Assembly: GCF_021353295.2 (NCBI RefSeq)
Contig: NZ_CP120635.1
Span: 621,501 to 685,500, forward strand
Length of the DNA stretch: 64,000 nucleotides
Direction: 5' to 3'
Source of the DNA: Pseudodesulfovibrio thermohalotolerans
GTDB taxonomy: Bacteria > Desulfobacterota > Desulfovibrionia > Desulfovibrionales > Desulfovibrionaceae
The translations under genes were made by a program, and so were the position numbers. Of the stretch, positions 10,035 to 21,966 are shown in pieces (within the stretch, counting starts at the first letter, position 1; the number at the start of each line of letters is the position of its first letter). A model generated the notes under the pieces. The model ran no database searches. It saw only the letters and a program-made list of their open reading frames with translations, and was not told the DNA's origin.

Positions 10035-10391
10035 ATGAAGCGTTTTTCCCTGGCTCTGATGCTCGTATTTACCATTTGTGTCGCTACCGCTTTTGCCGCC
10101 AAGTCTTTCGCCGGCGCAACCGAGTCCCATGACATGAGGGCGCACACCGTGGCCGAGGCCAAGGCCTCCAGCGTGGACACCGGCGTGGTGCTGCACGGCC
10201 GCATCGTCAAGGTCATCAACGACAACAGCGTGTTGTTTTCCGACAACACCGGCGAACTGCTCGTGCACATGCAGAACGCCGAGGCCAAGAAGGACGTCAT
10301 CACCAACGCCGATGTGGACGTCAACGGCAAGATCGTCGGTGACCTCATGTACACCGAAGTCAAGGCCGACTCCGTGACCATGAGCAACTAG
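10035..10391 (+). CDS. Small exported OB-fold protein (YgiW/YdeI-like, BOF family)
   Basis: A 118-residue protein with a clear signal peptide (MKRFSLALMLVFTICVATAFA, cleavage after AFA) and a mature domain of about 95 residues. The mature part, with VVLHGRIVKVINDNSVLFSDNTGELLVHM and DVDVNGKIVGDL, resembles bacterial OB-fold (BOF) periplasmic proteins of the YgiW/YdeI type, which have been linked to stress tolerance in enterics. Its role here is unknown. The start is ATG 10035 with AAGAGGA at 10021-10027, 7 bases upstream; GTG 10032 is less likely. It is a single gene with its own terminator and a long AT-rich upstream region, which suggests separate regulation. Confidence 0.78.
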   Translation: MKRFSLALMLVFTICVATAFAAKSFAGATESHDMRAHTVAEAKASSVDTGVVLHGRIVKVINDNSVLFSDNTGELLVHMQNAEAKKDVITNADVDVNGKIVGDLMYTEVKADSVTMSN

Positions 10392-10417
10392 TTTAAAAAG
10401 TAGACGAATCATTAAAG

Positions 10418-10445
10418 GGACGCCCTGCGGGGCGTCCTTTTTTTT
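10418..10445 (+). terminator. Rho-independent terminator after the OB-fold gene
   Basis: Perfect 8-bp stem GGACGCCC / GGGCGTCC (10418-10425, 10430-10437), tetraloop TGCG, eight T. Confidence 0.93.
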
Positions 10446-10743
10446 GTGCCTCCGGCGGCCAGAGGGGGAACCTCTTGAGAGAGGTTCCCCCTCTGGACTC
10501 CCCCTCCAGAACTTTTTGGTGCCGCTCCGCGGATTGAAACGTGCCGAAGCGTTGGTTTGTTCCTATATTTGGCCTTTTCGGCCGGACATTTAATTAGGGA
10601 CAACATGATTGCATTTGCCAGCCCTCGCGAAGCGCATAAAAAGTTTAGGAAAGGAGATGGGATAGGGGGTCCGGGGGGAAGGGAAGAGGGAAATCCTTTT
10701 CAAATGGTTTCCCTCTTCCCGTCCCCCCGGCCGCCGGAGGCAC
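10446..10743. repeat. Composite inverted-repeat element, two GCCTCCGGCGGCC-ended hairpin units facing each other
   Basis: The outer ends are perfect 15-base inverted repeats: GTGCCTCCGGCGGCC at 10446-10460 and its complement at 10729-10743. Each end leads into a long internal hairpin. The left unit has a 17-bp perfect stem beginning CCAGAGGGGGAACC (about 10459-10496). The right unit pairs 10671-10696 with 10706-10730. Beyond each hairpin, the inner sides carry related words: CCCCTCCAGAACTTTTTGG on the left and its reversed counterpart around 10632-10655 on the right. No protein is encoded. The roughly 90-base centre (10531-10620) holds no recognisable gene. It resembles an intergenic hairpin repeat I associate with Desulfovibrio genomes; that is from memory. 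Confidence 0.75.
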
Positions 10744-10748
10744 ATCGC

Positions 10749-10785
10749 CAAAATGTGGGGCTCCCGTCTTGCGACGGGGGGCCCC
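10749..10785 (-). terminator. Probable terminator of the pta-ackA-por operon
   Basis: GGGGCTCCCGTC (10757-10768) pairs with GACGGGGGGCCCC (10773-10785) except for a small internal bulge. On the minus strand the stem is followed by ACATTTT. It lies about 70 bases past the por stop codon. Confidence 0.55.
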
Positions 10786-10857
10786 TAACGCGGGGTGATT
10801 CCCTAGGAGTATATTTTGTAAGTTGCGGTCACAAAACTCCACCCGCGCTATTGTCGG

Positions 10858-14463
<3,606 letters not shown>

Positions 14464-14488
14464 TTATAACTAATTCGATTATATATGT

Positions 14489-15694
14489 TTATCCATCGAC
14501 CAATGCCTTGGTGGCGTGGGCTATCTCCAGTTCCTCGTTGGTGGGGATCACGAGCATGTCCACCGGGCTGTCGTCGGTGCTTATGCGGCGCACGCCGGGG
14601 GCGCGCGTTTCGTTGCGTTCCGGGGAAAGCCTGATGCCCAGGCCTTCGAGTCCTTCGCAGGCGGCGGCCCGGACAAAGGCGTCGTTTTCGCCGATCCCCG
14701 CCGTGAAGACCACGGCGTCGGCCCGGCCGAGCACGGCCAGGTAGGAACCGATCTGGGCCTTGACCCGGTAGGCGAACATCTCGAAGGCGAGCTGTGCTTT
14801 TTCGTTGCCCTTTTCGCGGGCGGCGTGCACGTCGCGCATGTCGTTCAGGCCGGAGATGCCGAGCAGGCCGCTTTGCTTGTTGAGCATGGTGTCCACTTCA
14901 AGCACGGACATGTTCCGGTGCTTGACGATAAAGGGGAACAGGGCCGGATCGACGTCGCCCGAGCGGGTGCCCATCATCAGGCCCGCCAGCGGGGTCAGTC
15001 CCATGGTGGTGTCCACGCATCGGCCGTTCTTGACCGCGGCCATGGAACAGCCGTTGCCCAGGTGGGCGGTAATCAGGTCCACCTCGTCCACTGACTTGCC
15101 CAGGAAGGCGGCGGCCTCCTTGGTGACGTACTTGTGCGAGGTGCCGTGGAATCCGTATTTGCGGATCTTGAGGTCCTCGTAGAGGTCCGTCGGCACCGGG
15201 TACATGAACGCCTTGGGCGGCATGGTCTGATGAAATTCGGTGTCGAACACGGTGACGTTCGGCGTGCCGGGGAAAAGCTCCAGGGCGGCTTCGATGCCCA
15301 CCAGGTTGGCCGCGTGCAGGGGCGCGAGCGGGATGTTGTCGCGGATGGTCTCCACCACGTCGGCGTCCACCAGGACCGGCGCGGAGAAGGACTCGCCGCC
15401 TTGGACCACGCGATGCCCCACGGCGTCGATGTCGCACAGGGAGTCGATGACGCCCCATTCCTCGCCGGTGAGTTTCGCCACCATGAGACCCATGGCCTCC
15501 CTGTGGTTTGCGATGGGCAGGTGCTCCACGGATTTGGCGTCGGGCCACTTGTCCGGATTGGACTTCTGGGTGATGGAGCCCATCTCCTCGCCGATGCGTT
15601 CGATGAGGCCCGAGGCCATGACCCTGTCGTCGGCCATGTCGATAAGCTGGTACTTGAGGGACGAACTGCCGGAGTTGATGACCAGGATATTCAT
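14489..15694 (-). CDS. ackA: Acetate kinase
   Basis: AckA converts acetyl phosphate and ADP to acetate and ATP, the substrate-level phosphorylation step after pyruvate oxidation. The 401-residue product is the usual length and carries the ASKHA-fold motifs VINSGSSSLKYQL near the N-terminus, GHRVVQGGE, the catalytic region GFHGTSHKYV and TAGIGEND near the C-terminus. It starts one base after the pta stop codon, so translation is probably coupled, and por follows after 40 bases. With Pta and Por it forms a complete pyruvate-to-acetate module. Confidence 0.97.
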   Translation of the reverse strand: MNILVINSGSSSLKYQLIDMADDRVMASGLIERIGEEMGSITQKSNPDKWPDAKSVEHLPIANHREAMGLMVAKLTGEEWGVIDSLCDIDAVGHRVVQGGESFSAPVLVDADVVETIRDNIPLAPLHAANLVGIEAALELFPGTPNVTVFDTEFHQTMPPKAFMYPVPTDLYEDLKIRKYGFHGTSHKYVTKEAAAFLGKSVDEVDLITAHLGNGCSMAAVKNGRCVDTTMGLTPLAGLMMGTRSGDVDPALFPFIVKHRNMSVLEVDTMLNKQSGLLGISGLNDMRDVHAAREKGNEKAQLAFEMFAYRVKAQIGSYLAVLGRADAVVFTAGIGENDAFVRAAACEGLEGLGIRLSPERNETRAPGVRRISTDDSPVDMLVIPTNEELEIAHATKALVDG

Positions 15695-15695
15695 G

Positions 15696-17816
15696 CTATG
15701 CGTTCCTTTGGGCTTGAGCCTGGATGGCCGTGATGGCCACGGTGTTGACGATGTCGCGCACGCGGCAGCCGCGCGAGAGGTCGTTGACCGGCTTGTTCAG
15801 CCCCTGGAGGACCGGGCCTATGGCCGTGGAGCCGGGCACTGCCCGCTGCACGGCCTTGTAGGTGTTGTTGCCGGTGTTCAGGTCCGGGAAAATGAAGACC
15901 GTGGCGTGTCCGGCCACCTCGGAGCCGGGCAGCTTGGTCCGGGCCACGTCCGGGTCCACGGCCGCATCGTATTGCAGCGGTCCCTCGATGGGCAGGGAGA
16001 TTCCCCGCTCCTTGGCCAGGCTCTTGGCGATGGCCGTGGCCTCCACGACCTTTTCCACGTCCGCGCCCGTGCCCGAGCCGCCGGTGGAATAGGAGAGCAT
16101 GGCCACATACGGGTCTATGCCGAAGAGCCGGGCGGTCTGCGCCGAGCTCAGGGCGATCTCCGCGAGCTGGGTCGCGTCGGGTTTAGGGTTGACCGCGCAG
16201 TCGCCGAAGCAGACTACGCGGTCACCCATGCACATGAGGAAAACGGACGATACAATGGATGCGTCCGGTCTGGTCTTGATGAATTCGAATGCGGGGCGGA
16301 TGGTCTGGGCCGTGGTGGTCACCGAGCCGGAGACCATGCCGTCGGCGTCGCCCGCGTGGACCATCATGGTCCCGAAATAGGTGGGGTCGACGATGCGGTC
16401 GCAGGCGTCTTCCATGCGGATGCCCTTGTGCTGCCGCGCCTCGTAATAGCGTCGGGCGTAGTCATCGAACTGCGGCGACCGGGCCGGGTCCACCAGAACC
16501 GCGCCGTTGAGCTGCACGCCGAGATGGGACGCCTGGGCGAGAATGGCGTCCGGGTCGCCCAACAGGGTGATGTCCACCACGTTGCGCCGTTGCAGTATCT
16601 CCGTGGCCCGGAGGATGCGGTCGCTGGTTCCCTCAGGCAGGACGATGTGCATCCGTTCGCGCTTGGCCGTCTCCACGAGGTTGTATTCGAACATGATCGG
16701 CGTGACCTTGGTGGACTGGGTGGTCACCAGCCGATTGCGCAGTTCCTCGATGTTCACGCACGACTCGAAGAGCCCGATGGCCGACGCTATCTTGGCTGGG
16801 TGCTCTGGGTCGATGGTCCCGTGCAGGGCCTGGAGAGTCTGGGTCGCCTTGAAGGTATGGTCCTTCACGCTCAGGATCGGCAGGGGCACGCCGGTCCATC
16901 CTTCGATGAGCCGGTGCACGGTCTCGGACGGCTGGATGCCGCCGGTCAGGACGATGCCCGCGATATTTCCGTACAGGGAGGACTGCCGCGAGGATATGCT
17001 GGCCAGGATGATGTCCATGCGGTCGCCGGGAGTGACGATCAGGGCGCCGTCCTCTATGTATTGGAGAAAATTGGTTATGTGCATGGCTGCGGTCAGGAAG
17101 CTGTCGACCTGGACGTCCAGCCTGCCGTGGCCGTAGAGCACGGTGGCGTCCAGCCATTTGATGACGTCGTGAATGGTCGGGTTGCCCAGCCGCTTGTCGT
17201 CCGGGATGGCGTAGGCCAGCAGGGGGTGCGAGGCGCGGGTCTTGGCCTCGATGTCCCGGAGAGTGTCCGGTGAGAACCCGGGGCGGGCGCGGTTCACGAT
17301 GAGCCCCATGACCTCCAGGCCGCGTTCCTCGAATATCTCCACGGTGCGCTGGGCCGAGCCGCACAGTTCCTCGTCGCTGCGGTTCAGCCCGTTGACCACG
17401 AGCAGGACGGGACAGCCCAGGTTGGAGACGATGGAGGCGTTGATTTCGAATTCCAGGGTGGCCCCGCCCCCGATGTAGTCCGTGCCTTCGCACAGGACGA
17501 AGTCGTAGCTCTTTTCCAGCTCCTTGAACTTGTTCAGGGTGCTTTCCAACAGCATCGCCTTGTTCCCGCTGTTAATCAGCCTGCGGGCCTCGCTCAAGGT
17601 GTAGCCGTACGTCTGCTCGTATTCCTGGTCGAGCTTGAAATGCCGGAGCATGAGATCGATGTCGTGATCCCTGCGGCCGTCCACCGGATCGCTGATGACC
17701 GGCCGGAATATGGCCACGCGCCTGAGGTTCGCCCGAAGCAGGTGCATGACCCCGAGAAGGATGGCGGATTTGCCGCTCCGCGCTTCGGTGGCTGCTATGT
17801 AGAGGCTCTTGGACAT
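15696..17816 (-). CDS. pta: Phosphate acetyltransferase, long form
   Basis: Pta converts acetyl-CoA and phosphate to acetyl phosphate. The 706-residue protein is the long three-domain form: an N-terminal P-loop/dethiobiotin-synthetase-like domain (AATEARSGKSAILLG near residues 8-22), a central DRTGG-like regulatory domain (about 215-330) and the C-terminal catalytic PTA domain (about 375-700) with VLPEGTSDRILRA, SYSTGGSGTG and FPDLNTGNNTYKAVQR. AAGGAG lies 6 bases before the ATG at 17816. In enterics the N-terminal domains mediate metabolite control; the same is only inferred here. It is the first gene of pta-ackA-por, downstream of rnfB and separated from it by strong hairpins. Confidence 0.96.
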   Translation of the reverse strand: MSKSLYIAATEARSGKSAILLGVMHLLRANLRRVAIFRPVISDPVDGRRDHDIDLMLRHFKLDQEYEQTYGYTLSEARRLINSGNKAMLLESTLNKFKELEKSYDFVLCEGTDYIGGGATLEFEINASIVSNLGCPVLLVVNGLNRSDEELCGSAQRTVEIFEERGLEVMGLIVNRARPGFSPDTLRDIEAKTRASHPLLAYAIPDDKRLGNPTIHDVIKWLDATVLYGHGRLDVQVDSFLTAAMHITNFLQYIEDGALIVTPGDRMDIILASISSRQSSLYGNIAGIVLTGGIQPSETVHRLIEGWTGVPLPILSVKDHTFKATQTLQALHGTIDPEHPAKIASAIGLFESCVNIEELRNRLVTTQSTKVTPIMFEYNLVETAKRERMHIVLPEGTSDRILRATEILQRRNVVDITLLGDPDAILAQASHLGVQLNGAVLVDPARSPQFDDYARRYYEARQHKGIRMEDACDRIVDPTYFGTMMVHAGDADGMVSGSVTTTAQTIRPAFEFIKTRPDASIVSSVFLMCMGDRVVCFGDCAVNPKPDATQLAEIALSSAQTARLFGIDPYVAMLSYSTGGSGTGADVEKVVEATAIAKSLAKERGISLPIEGPLQYDAAVDPDVARTKLPGSEVAGHATVFIFPDLNTGNNTYKAVQRAVPGSTAIGPVLQGLNKPVNDLSRGCRVRDIVNTVAITAIQAQAQRNA

Positions 17817-17847
17817 GTCGGTCTCCTTGGGGACTGCCGGTGGAGGA

Positions 17848-17925
17848 CCGGGAGAAGGCGGTTGTCGGATCGCCTTCTCCCGGCCGGACGCCGTGGGTTG
17901 AGTTGGGGCTGTTTCGACGGCGTCC
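17848..17925 (-). terminator. Tandem hairpins between rnfB and pta
   Basis: Two stem-loops lie in tandem. One has perfect 13-bp arms, CCGGGAGAAGGCG (17848-17860) and CGCCTTCTCCCGG (17871-17883). The other has 9-bp arms, GGACGCCGT (17886-17894) and ACGGCGTCC (17917-17925). There is no T-run on the minus strand after either. They probably end or attenuate rnf transcription before pta, or act as a processing site. Confidence 0.5.
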
Positions 17926-17957
17926 TCTATGCTCCATAGGGCATGGGGTATGGTTGA

Positions 17958-20063
17958 TTAAGCGTCCGAGGCGATGTCCCTTTCCTCGGCCGTGAGGGCT
18001 TCGTCCCGGTCGTAGCAGACCAGGCCACAGCGCAGGCAGCGGTCCGCTTCGGCCTGCGCCTGCTCCTCGTTGAGCGGGCCTTCCACCTCGTTGAAGGTGC
18101 AGTTGCGGTCGTCGCCATGGCACAGGTGGGGCAGGACTGCCCGCTTCGCGCGTTCCACATGATCGATTTCCTTGAACAGCGTGTACGGGATCATTCCCTT
18201 CTGCGTGGTTTCCGGAACCGGGATATCCCCTTGGCTTATATAGTAATGTATCGACCGGGCAGCCTTGCGGCCGTCGCCGATGGCCGAGATGACCAGGTCC
18301 GGGCCGGTGTAGACGTCGCCCGCGGTGAATACGCCGGGGATGGCCGTCTGGAAGGTGTCCGGGTCGGCCACGATGGTCTGCCACTTGGTGGTCTCCAGCG
18401 GGCAGGTCCCGGCTTCGGAGTCGTCGTACAGGCAGCCGAGGTCCGGCTTCTGTCCGATGGCGGGGATGATGAGGGTCGCCTCCATGCTCTGCTCCGAGCC
18501 TTCCTTCTTGACCGGACGGCGGCGTCCTGATTCGTCGGGCTCGCCCAGCTCCATCTCGTAATATTCGAGATGGGTGGCCCGGCCGTTTTCGTCGCCGATG
18601 ACCCGGGCGGGAGCGGCCAGGAACTTGAACTTCACGCCCTCGTCCTCGGCTCCGACGATCTCTTCGTCGTCGGCGGGCATTTCGGCGCGCGTGCGGCGGT
18701 ACATGAGGGTCACTTCGGCCCCGAGGCGGACACAGGTGCGGGCCGCGTCGATGGCGGTGTTGCCGCCGCCGACCACGATGACCTTGTCGCCGGTCTCGGG
18801 CTTCTGGCCCAGGGCGTGGGCGGTCAGGAATTCGATGCCGCCCATGACGCCGTCAAGGTCCTCGCCTTCGGCGTACATGCCCGACGCCTGCCAAGCGCCG
18901 ATGCCGATGAAGACCGCTTCATATCCTTCGTCCTTGAGCGATTCGATGGTGAAATCGCGGCCGAACTTGGTGTTGACCTTCGCCTCGATCCCGAGGTCCA
19001 GGATGCCCTGAATCTCCCAGTCGAGGTCAGCCTTGGGCAGCCTGTATTCGGGTATGCCGTAGCGGGTCTGGCCGCCGAGCTTGGGCATGGCGTCGAAGAT
19101 GGTCGGGCTGTGGCCCAGGCGGCGCAGGAAATAGGCGCAGGAAAGACCGGCCGGGCCGCCGCCGATGACGGCCACGCGCCTGCCGGTGTCCGTCGCGCAC
19201 GGTACGGGCAGCCGGGAGCCCGAGTGAAGCTCGCGGTCGGCCACGAACCGTTTGAGCATGTTGATGCCCACGGACGTGTCCACATGCTGGCGGCGGCAGA
19301 CCGTCTCGCACGGGCGGGGACAGACCCGGCCGCAGGTGACCAGCAGCGGGTTGCGCTCCTTGATGGTCATGACCGCGCCGTCGTAGTCGCCCGCCTTGAT
19401 CTGTTCGATGTATCGGGGAATGTTGATTTGCGCCGGGCACCTCTGACGGCAGGGGGCCAGGCAGTCAGTGGTCTGGTTGAGGTGCAGCAGCCGGGCGGAC
19501 ATGCCGGAGATGCCGATGACCCCGCGCGGACAGGCATCCACGCAGTTGCCGCAGGCCTTGCACCGGGCCGGATCGATGACCGGCAGTCCCTCGGGACCCA
19601 TGTGGATGGCGCCGAAGGGACAGACCCGGACGCACGTTCCGAGCCCGAGGCAGCCCTCGGGGCAGGATTTGGAACCGCCGTAAAGTTGGTGGGCGGCCCG
19701 GCAGTCCATGGCCCCTTCGTAGTGGAAGAGGTCTTCGGCCCGCTGTCCGCCGGTGCAGTCCCGCACGGCCAGTTCCGGCTCGCGTTCGATGACTTCCTGG
19801 CCCATGATGGCCGCGATCACGGCGATGGCCTCGCCGTCGGCCACGATGCATACCGAGGCCGGGGCCTTGCCCGCCACGATGGCGGCCGCCGCGCCGGAGC
19901 AGCCGGGGAAGCCGCAGCCGCCGCAGTTCGCGCCGGGCAGGTTGTCCTCGATGAGCGCGATGCGCGGGTCCTCCTTGACGAAGAGGAGCTTCGAGGCGAT
20001 GCCCAGGATGGCGGCGGCCAGAAGGCCGATGCCGAACAGAGTCAGTCCCGATGTCAGTATCAT
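17958..20063 (-). CDS. rnfB: RnfB fused to a GltD-like FAD/NAD(P)H oxidoreductase module
   Basis: The first ~195 residues are RnfB, the ferredoxin-accepting subunit of the Na+/H+-pumping Rnf complex. There is one membrane helix (about 6-27), then the 4Fe motif C47-C50-C55-C72 (GANCGGCGFPGC) and two ferredoxin 4Fe motifs (C138/C144/C148 region and C168-C171-C174-C178). From about residue 200 to the end (701) the chain is homologous to the small subunit of glutamate synthase/NADPH-dependent ferredoxin reductases. That part has a cysteine-rich N-domain (CLAPCRQRCP, CGRVCPRPCETVC), an FAD motif VAVIGGGPAG (about 297-306), the NAD(P) motif VIVVGGGNTAIDAA, and GVFTAGDVYTGPDLVI near the end. Typical RnfB is 200-330 residues, so this is a large fusion. 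It is the last gene of the rnf operon. Orientation of electron flow through the extra module is not known. Confidence 0.93.
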   Translation of the reverse strand: MILTSGLTLFGIGLLAAAILGIASKLLFVKEDPRIALIEDNLPGANCGGCGFPGCSGAAAAIVAGKAPASVCIVADGEAIAVIAAIMGQEVIEREPELAVRDCTGGQRAEDLFHYEGAMDCRAAHQLYGGSKSCPEGCLGLGTCVRVCPFGAIHMGPEGLPVIDPARCKACGNCVDACPRGVIGISGMSARLLHLNQTTDCLAPCRQRCPAQINIPRYIEQIKAGDYDGAVMTIKERNPLLVTCGRVCPRPCETVCRRQHVDTSVGINMLKRFVADRELHSGSRLPVPCATDTGRRVAVIGGGPAGLSCAYFLRRLGHSPTIFDAMPKLGGQTRYGIPEYRLPKADLDWEIQGILDLGIEAKVNTKFGRDFTIESLKDEGYEAVFIGIGAWQASGMYAEGEDLDGVMGGIEFLTAHALGQKPETGDKVIVVGGGNTAIDAARTCVRLGAEVTLMYRRTRAEMPADDEEIVGAEDEGVKFKFLAAPARVIGDENGRATHLEYYEMELGEPDESGRRRPVKKEGSEQSMEATLIIPAIGQKPDLGCLYDDSEAGTCPLETTKWQTIVADPDTFQTAIPGVFTAGDVYTGPDLVISAIGDGRKAARSIHYYISQGDIPVPETTQKGMIPYTLFKEIDHVERAKRAVLPHLCHGDDRNCTFNEVEGPLNEEQAQAEADRCLRCGLVCYDRDEALTAEERDIASDA

Positions 20064-20093
20064 GATGTCCGTCCCGTTCCGTGTCGTTGTCGG

Positions 20094-20669
20094 TTAGATC
20101 ATTCCCTGGAAGGCGAAGAAGGCCAGGGACATGAGCCCGGCCATGATGAGGCCGATGGGCGTGCCGCGCATGGCGATGGGCAGCCGCCGTACGGACAGCC
20201 GTTCGCGGATGCCCGCCAGAAGCACCAGGGCGAGCATGAAGCCGAGCCCGGACGCCAGCGAGAACATTATCGTCTTGAAGAAGCCGAATTCCTCGCGTTG
20301 GCAGATCAGCGCGATACCCATGACCGCGCAGTTGGTGGTGATGAGCGGCAGGAAGATGCCCAGCGACTTGTAGAGCGGCGGGACCATCTTCTTGAGAAAC
20401 ATTTCCACGAACTGGACCAGCGATGCGATGACCAGGATGAAGGCCAGGGTTTGGAGGAAGCCCAGACCGAATGGGGCCAGGACGAACTCCTGGACCAGCC
20501 AGGTGATGGCTGCGGCCATGACGGCCACGAAGACCACGGCTCCGCCCATGCCCACGGCCACGGACGTCTCCTTGGAGGTGCCGATGAAGGGGCAGTTGCC
20601 CAGGTATTGGGCCAGAACGATGTTGTTGACGAACATCGCCCCGATAAAAAGAAGGAAGTATTCCTGCAT
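20094..20669 (-). CDS. rnfA: Rnf complex membrane subunit RnfA
   Basis: A 191-residue integral membrane protein with six helices, the usual RnfA size. It begins MQEYFLLFIGAMFVNNIVLAQYLGNCPFIGTSK, quoted here in two parts: the helix and the cysteine region YLGNCPFIG. The half-way region ITTNCAVMGIALI supplies a second conserved Cys. These cysteines correspond to the residues that, with RnfE, hold an iron-sulfur centre inside the membrane in characterised Rnf/Nqr complexes. It lies between rnfE (18 bases) and rnfB (30 bases). Confidence 0.95.
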   Translation of the reverse strand: MQEYFLLFIGAMFVNNIVLAQYLGNCPFIGTSKETSVAVGMGGAVVFVAVMAAAITWLVQEFVLAPFGLGFLQTLAFILVIASLVQFVEMFLKKMVPPLYKSLGIFLPLITTNCAVMGIALICQREEFGFFKTIMFSLASGLGFMLALVLLAGIRERLSVRRLPIAMRGTPIGLIMAGLMSLAFFAFQGMI

Positions 20670-20687
20670 GGTCGTTTCCTCGAAATC

Positions 20688-21362
20688 TTAGCAGTTCTTC
20701 TGTCCGCAGCCGCCGCAGGAGCCGCAGTCGTGGGTCGGACCCTGGACCGCGGCTAGTCCCCTGCGCTTGCGCCGGACGTTTTCAACGAAGGTCATGATGG
20801 CCAGCAGCACGCCCAGCGAGACGAATGCGCCGGGAGCCTTGACCATGATGCCGATAGGCTGGAACCCGTCCCAGGCCACGTTGACCCCGAAGACCATGCC
20901 CGTGCCGAGCAACTCGCGCAGGGCCCCCAGGAAGGTCAGCGACATGGTGAAGCCGAGCCCCATGCCCAGGCCGTCGGCCATGGACAGAAGCGGCGGGTTC
21001 TTGGAGGCGAATGCCTCGGCCCGGCCCAGGATGATGCAGTTGACCACGATGAGCGGCACGAAGATGCCGAGCTGCTGGTACAGCGGGTAGGCGAACGCCT
21101 GCATGAGCAGCTCGACGGCCACCACCAGGGACGCGGCCACCACGATGAAGCAGGCGATGCGCACCTTGGCCGGGATGATTTTTCTGAGCAGGGAGACCAT
21201 CAGGTTGGACAGGGTCAGGACAAAGACCACGGCCATGCCCATGCCGAGCCCGTTGTTCGCCGTGTTGGTCACGGCCAGGACCGGGCAGAGGCCGAGCACC
21301 AGCTTGAACGGGGGCAGGTCCTTCCACAGTCCCTTTGAGAATTCCTTCCACAATCTGTTCAT
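20688..21362 (-). CDS. rnfE: Rnf complex membrane subunit RnfE with a cysteine-rich C-terminal tail
   Basis: A 224-residue six-helix membrane protein homologous to RnfE/NqrD. Conserved cysteine regions LGLCPVLAVTN and VVNCIILGRAEA match the partner cysteines of RnfA. After the last helix the chain continues through RRKRRGLAAVQGP to an unusual end with four cysteines, C213, C216, C219 and C224 (spacing CX2CX2CX4C), plus a His just before. This could bind a metal or iron-sulfur centre, or simply be a disordered tail. Ordinary RnfE does not, as far as I know, carry it. Located between rnfG and rnfA. Confidence 0.94.
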   Translation of the reverse strand: MNRLWKEFSKGLWKDLPPFKLVLGLCPVLAVTNTANNGLGMGMAVVFVLTLSNLMVSLLRKIIPAKVRIACFIVVAASLVVAVELLMQAFAYPLYQQLGIFVPLIVVNCIILGRAEAFASKNPPLLSMADGLGMGLGFTMSLTFLGALRELLGTGMVFGVNVAWDGFQPIGIMVKAPGAFVSLGVLLAIMTFVENVRRKRRGLAAVQGPTHDCGSCGGCGQKNC

Positions 21363-21387
21363 GTTCGACTCCGAATCCGGGCAGGGC

Positions 21388-21963
21388 TTACGACCAGCCG
21401 CCGGCGAGTTTGCCCTTCAGGGCGTTGAAGATGGCGATGGCCTCGCGGACCGCGGACACGGTGCCGTTGGAGGAGATGGTCGCCCCGGCCACAGCTTCGA
21501 TGTCGCCGCCGTTCTTCTTCAGGTCCACGCTATCCAGGGAGTGGCCCCTGAATTGGGTGGTGTATCCGTGCTCGGCCACGCGCGCGCCCAGGCCCGGAGT
21601 TTCCTTGAGAGTGGTGATGCCTATGCCGGTAAGGGTCGCGGCGTCGACGTCGAATCCGACCATGACGCCGATGTTCCCGCCGTATCCCTTGCCCGAGGTC
21701 TCGAAAGCCAGCCCGATGAGCCGTCCGTCCTTGAGGGCCGGGAACACGATCACGGTCCGGCCGTCCACTTCGAACTTCCGGCGGTCCTTGATGGGGTCGT
21801 TGTCGTAGTCGCTCAGGACCGACTGGATGGCCGGGGCCTGCACATAGGTCAGGACCTGTTCCTCGATGATCGGGGCCGTGACCTGCTTGAGCGCGGCCAG
21901 GGTGATGCCCGCGATGCCGCAGATGAGCGACAGGACGATCATCATTTTCATCATTTCCTTCAT
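21388..21963 (-). CDS. rnfG: Rnf complex FMN-bearing subunit RnfG
   Basis: A 191-residue protein with an N-terminal membrane anchor (MMIVLSLICGIAGITLAAL) and a periplasmic FMN-binding domain. The flavinylation motif is seen as AGATISSNGTV, with Thr162 as the residue expected to carry covalent FMN attached by ApbE. The preceding region has GLGARVAEHG and FRGHSLDSV. RnfG relays electrons between the membrane subunits and the periplasmic side. It starts 3 bases after the rnfD... stop order in this operon (rnfD-rnfG spacing is 3 bases), and rnfE follows after 25 bases. Confidence 0.94.
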   Translation of the reverse strand: MKEMMKMMIVLSLICGIAGITLAALKQVTAPIIEEQVLTYVQAPAIQSVLSDYDNDPIKDRRKFEVDGRTVIVFPALKDGRLIGLAFETSGKGYGGNIGVMVGFDVDAATLTGIGITTLKETPGLGARVAEHGYTTQFRGHSLDSVDLKKNGGDIEAVAGATISSNGTVSAVREAIAIFNALKGKLAGGWS

Positions 21964-21966
21964 GGC

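Noticed and set aside
10446..10743. CRISPR-like array
   Set aside because: Only two inverted units, no regular direct repeats and spacers, and no cas genes.
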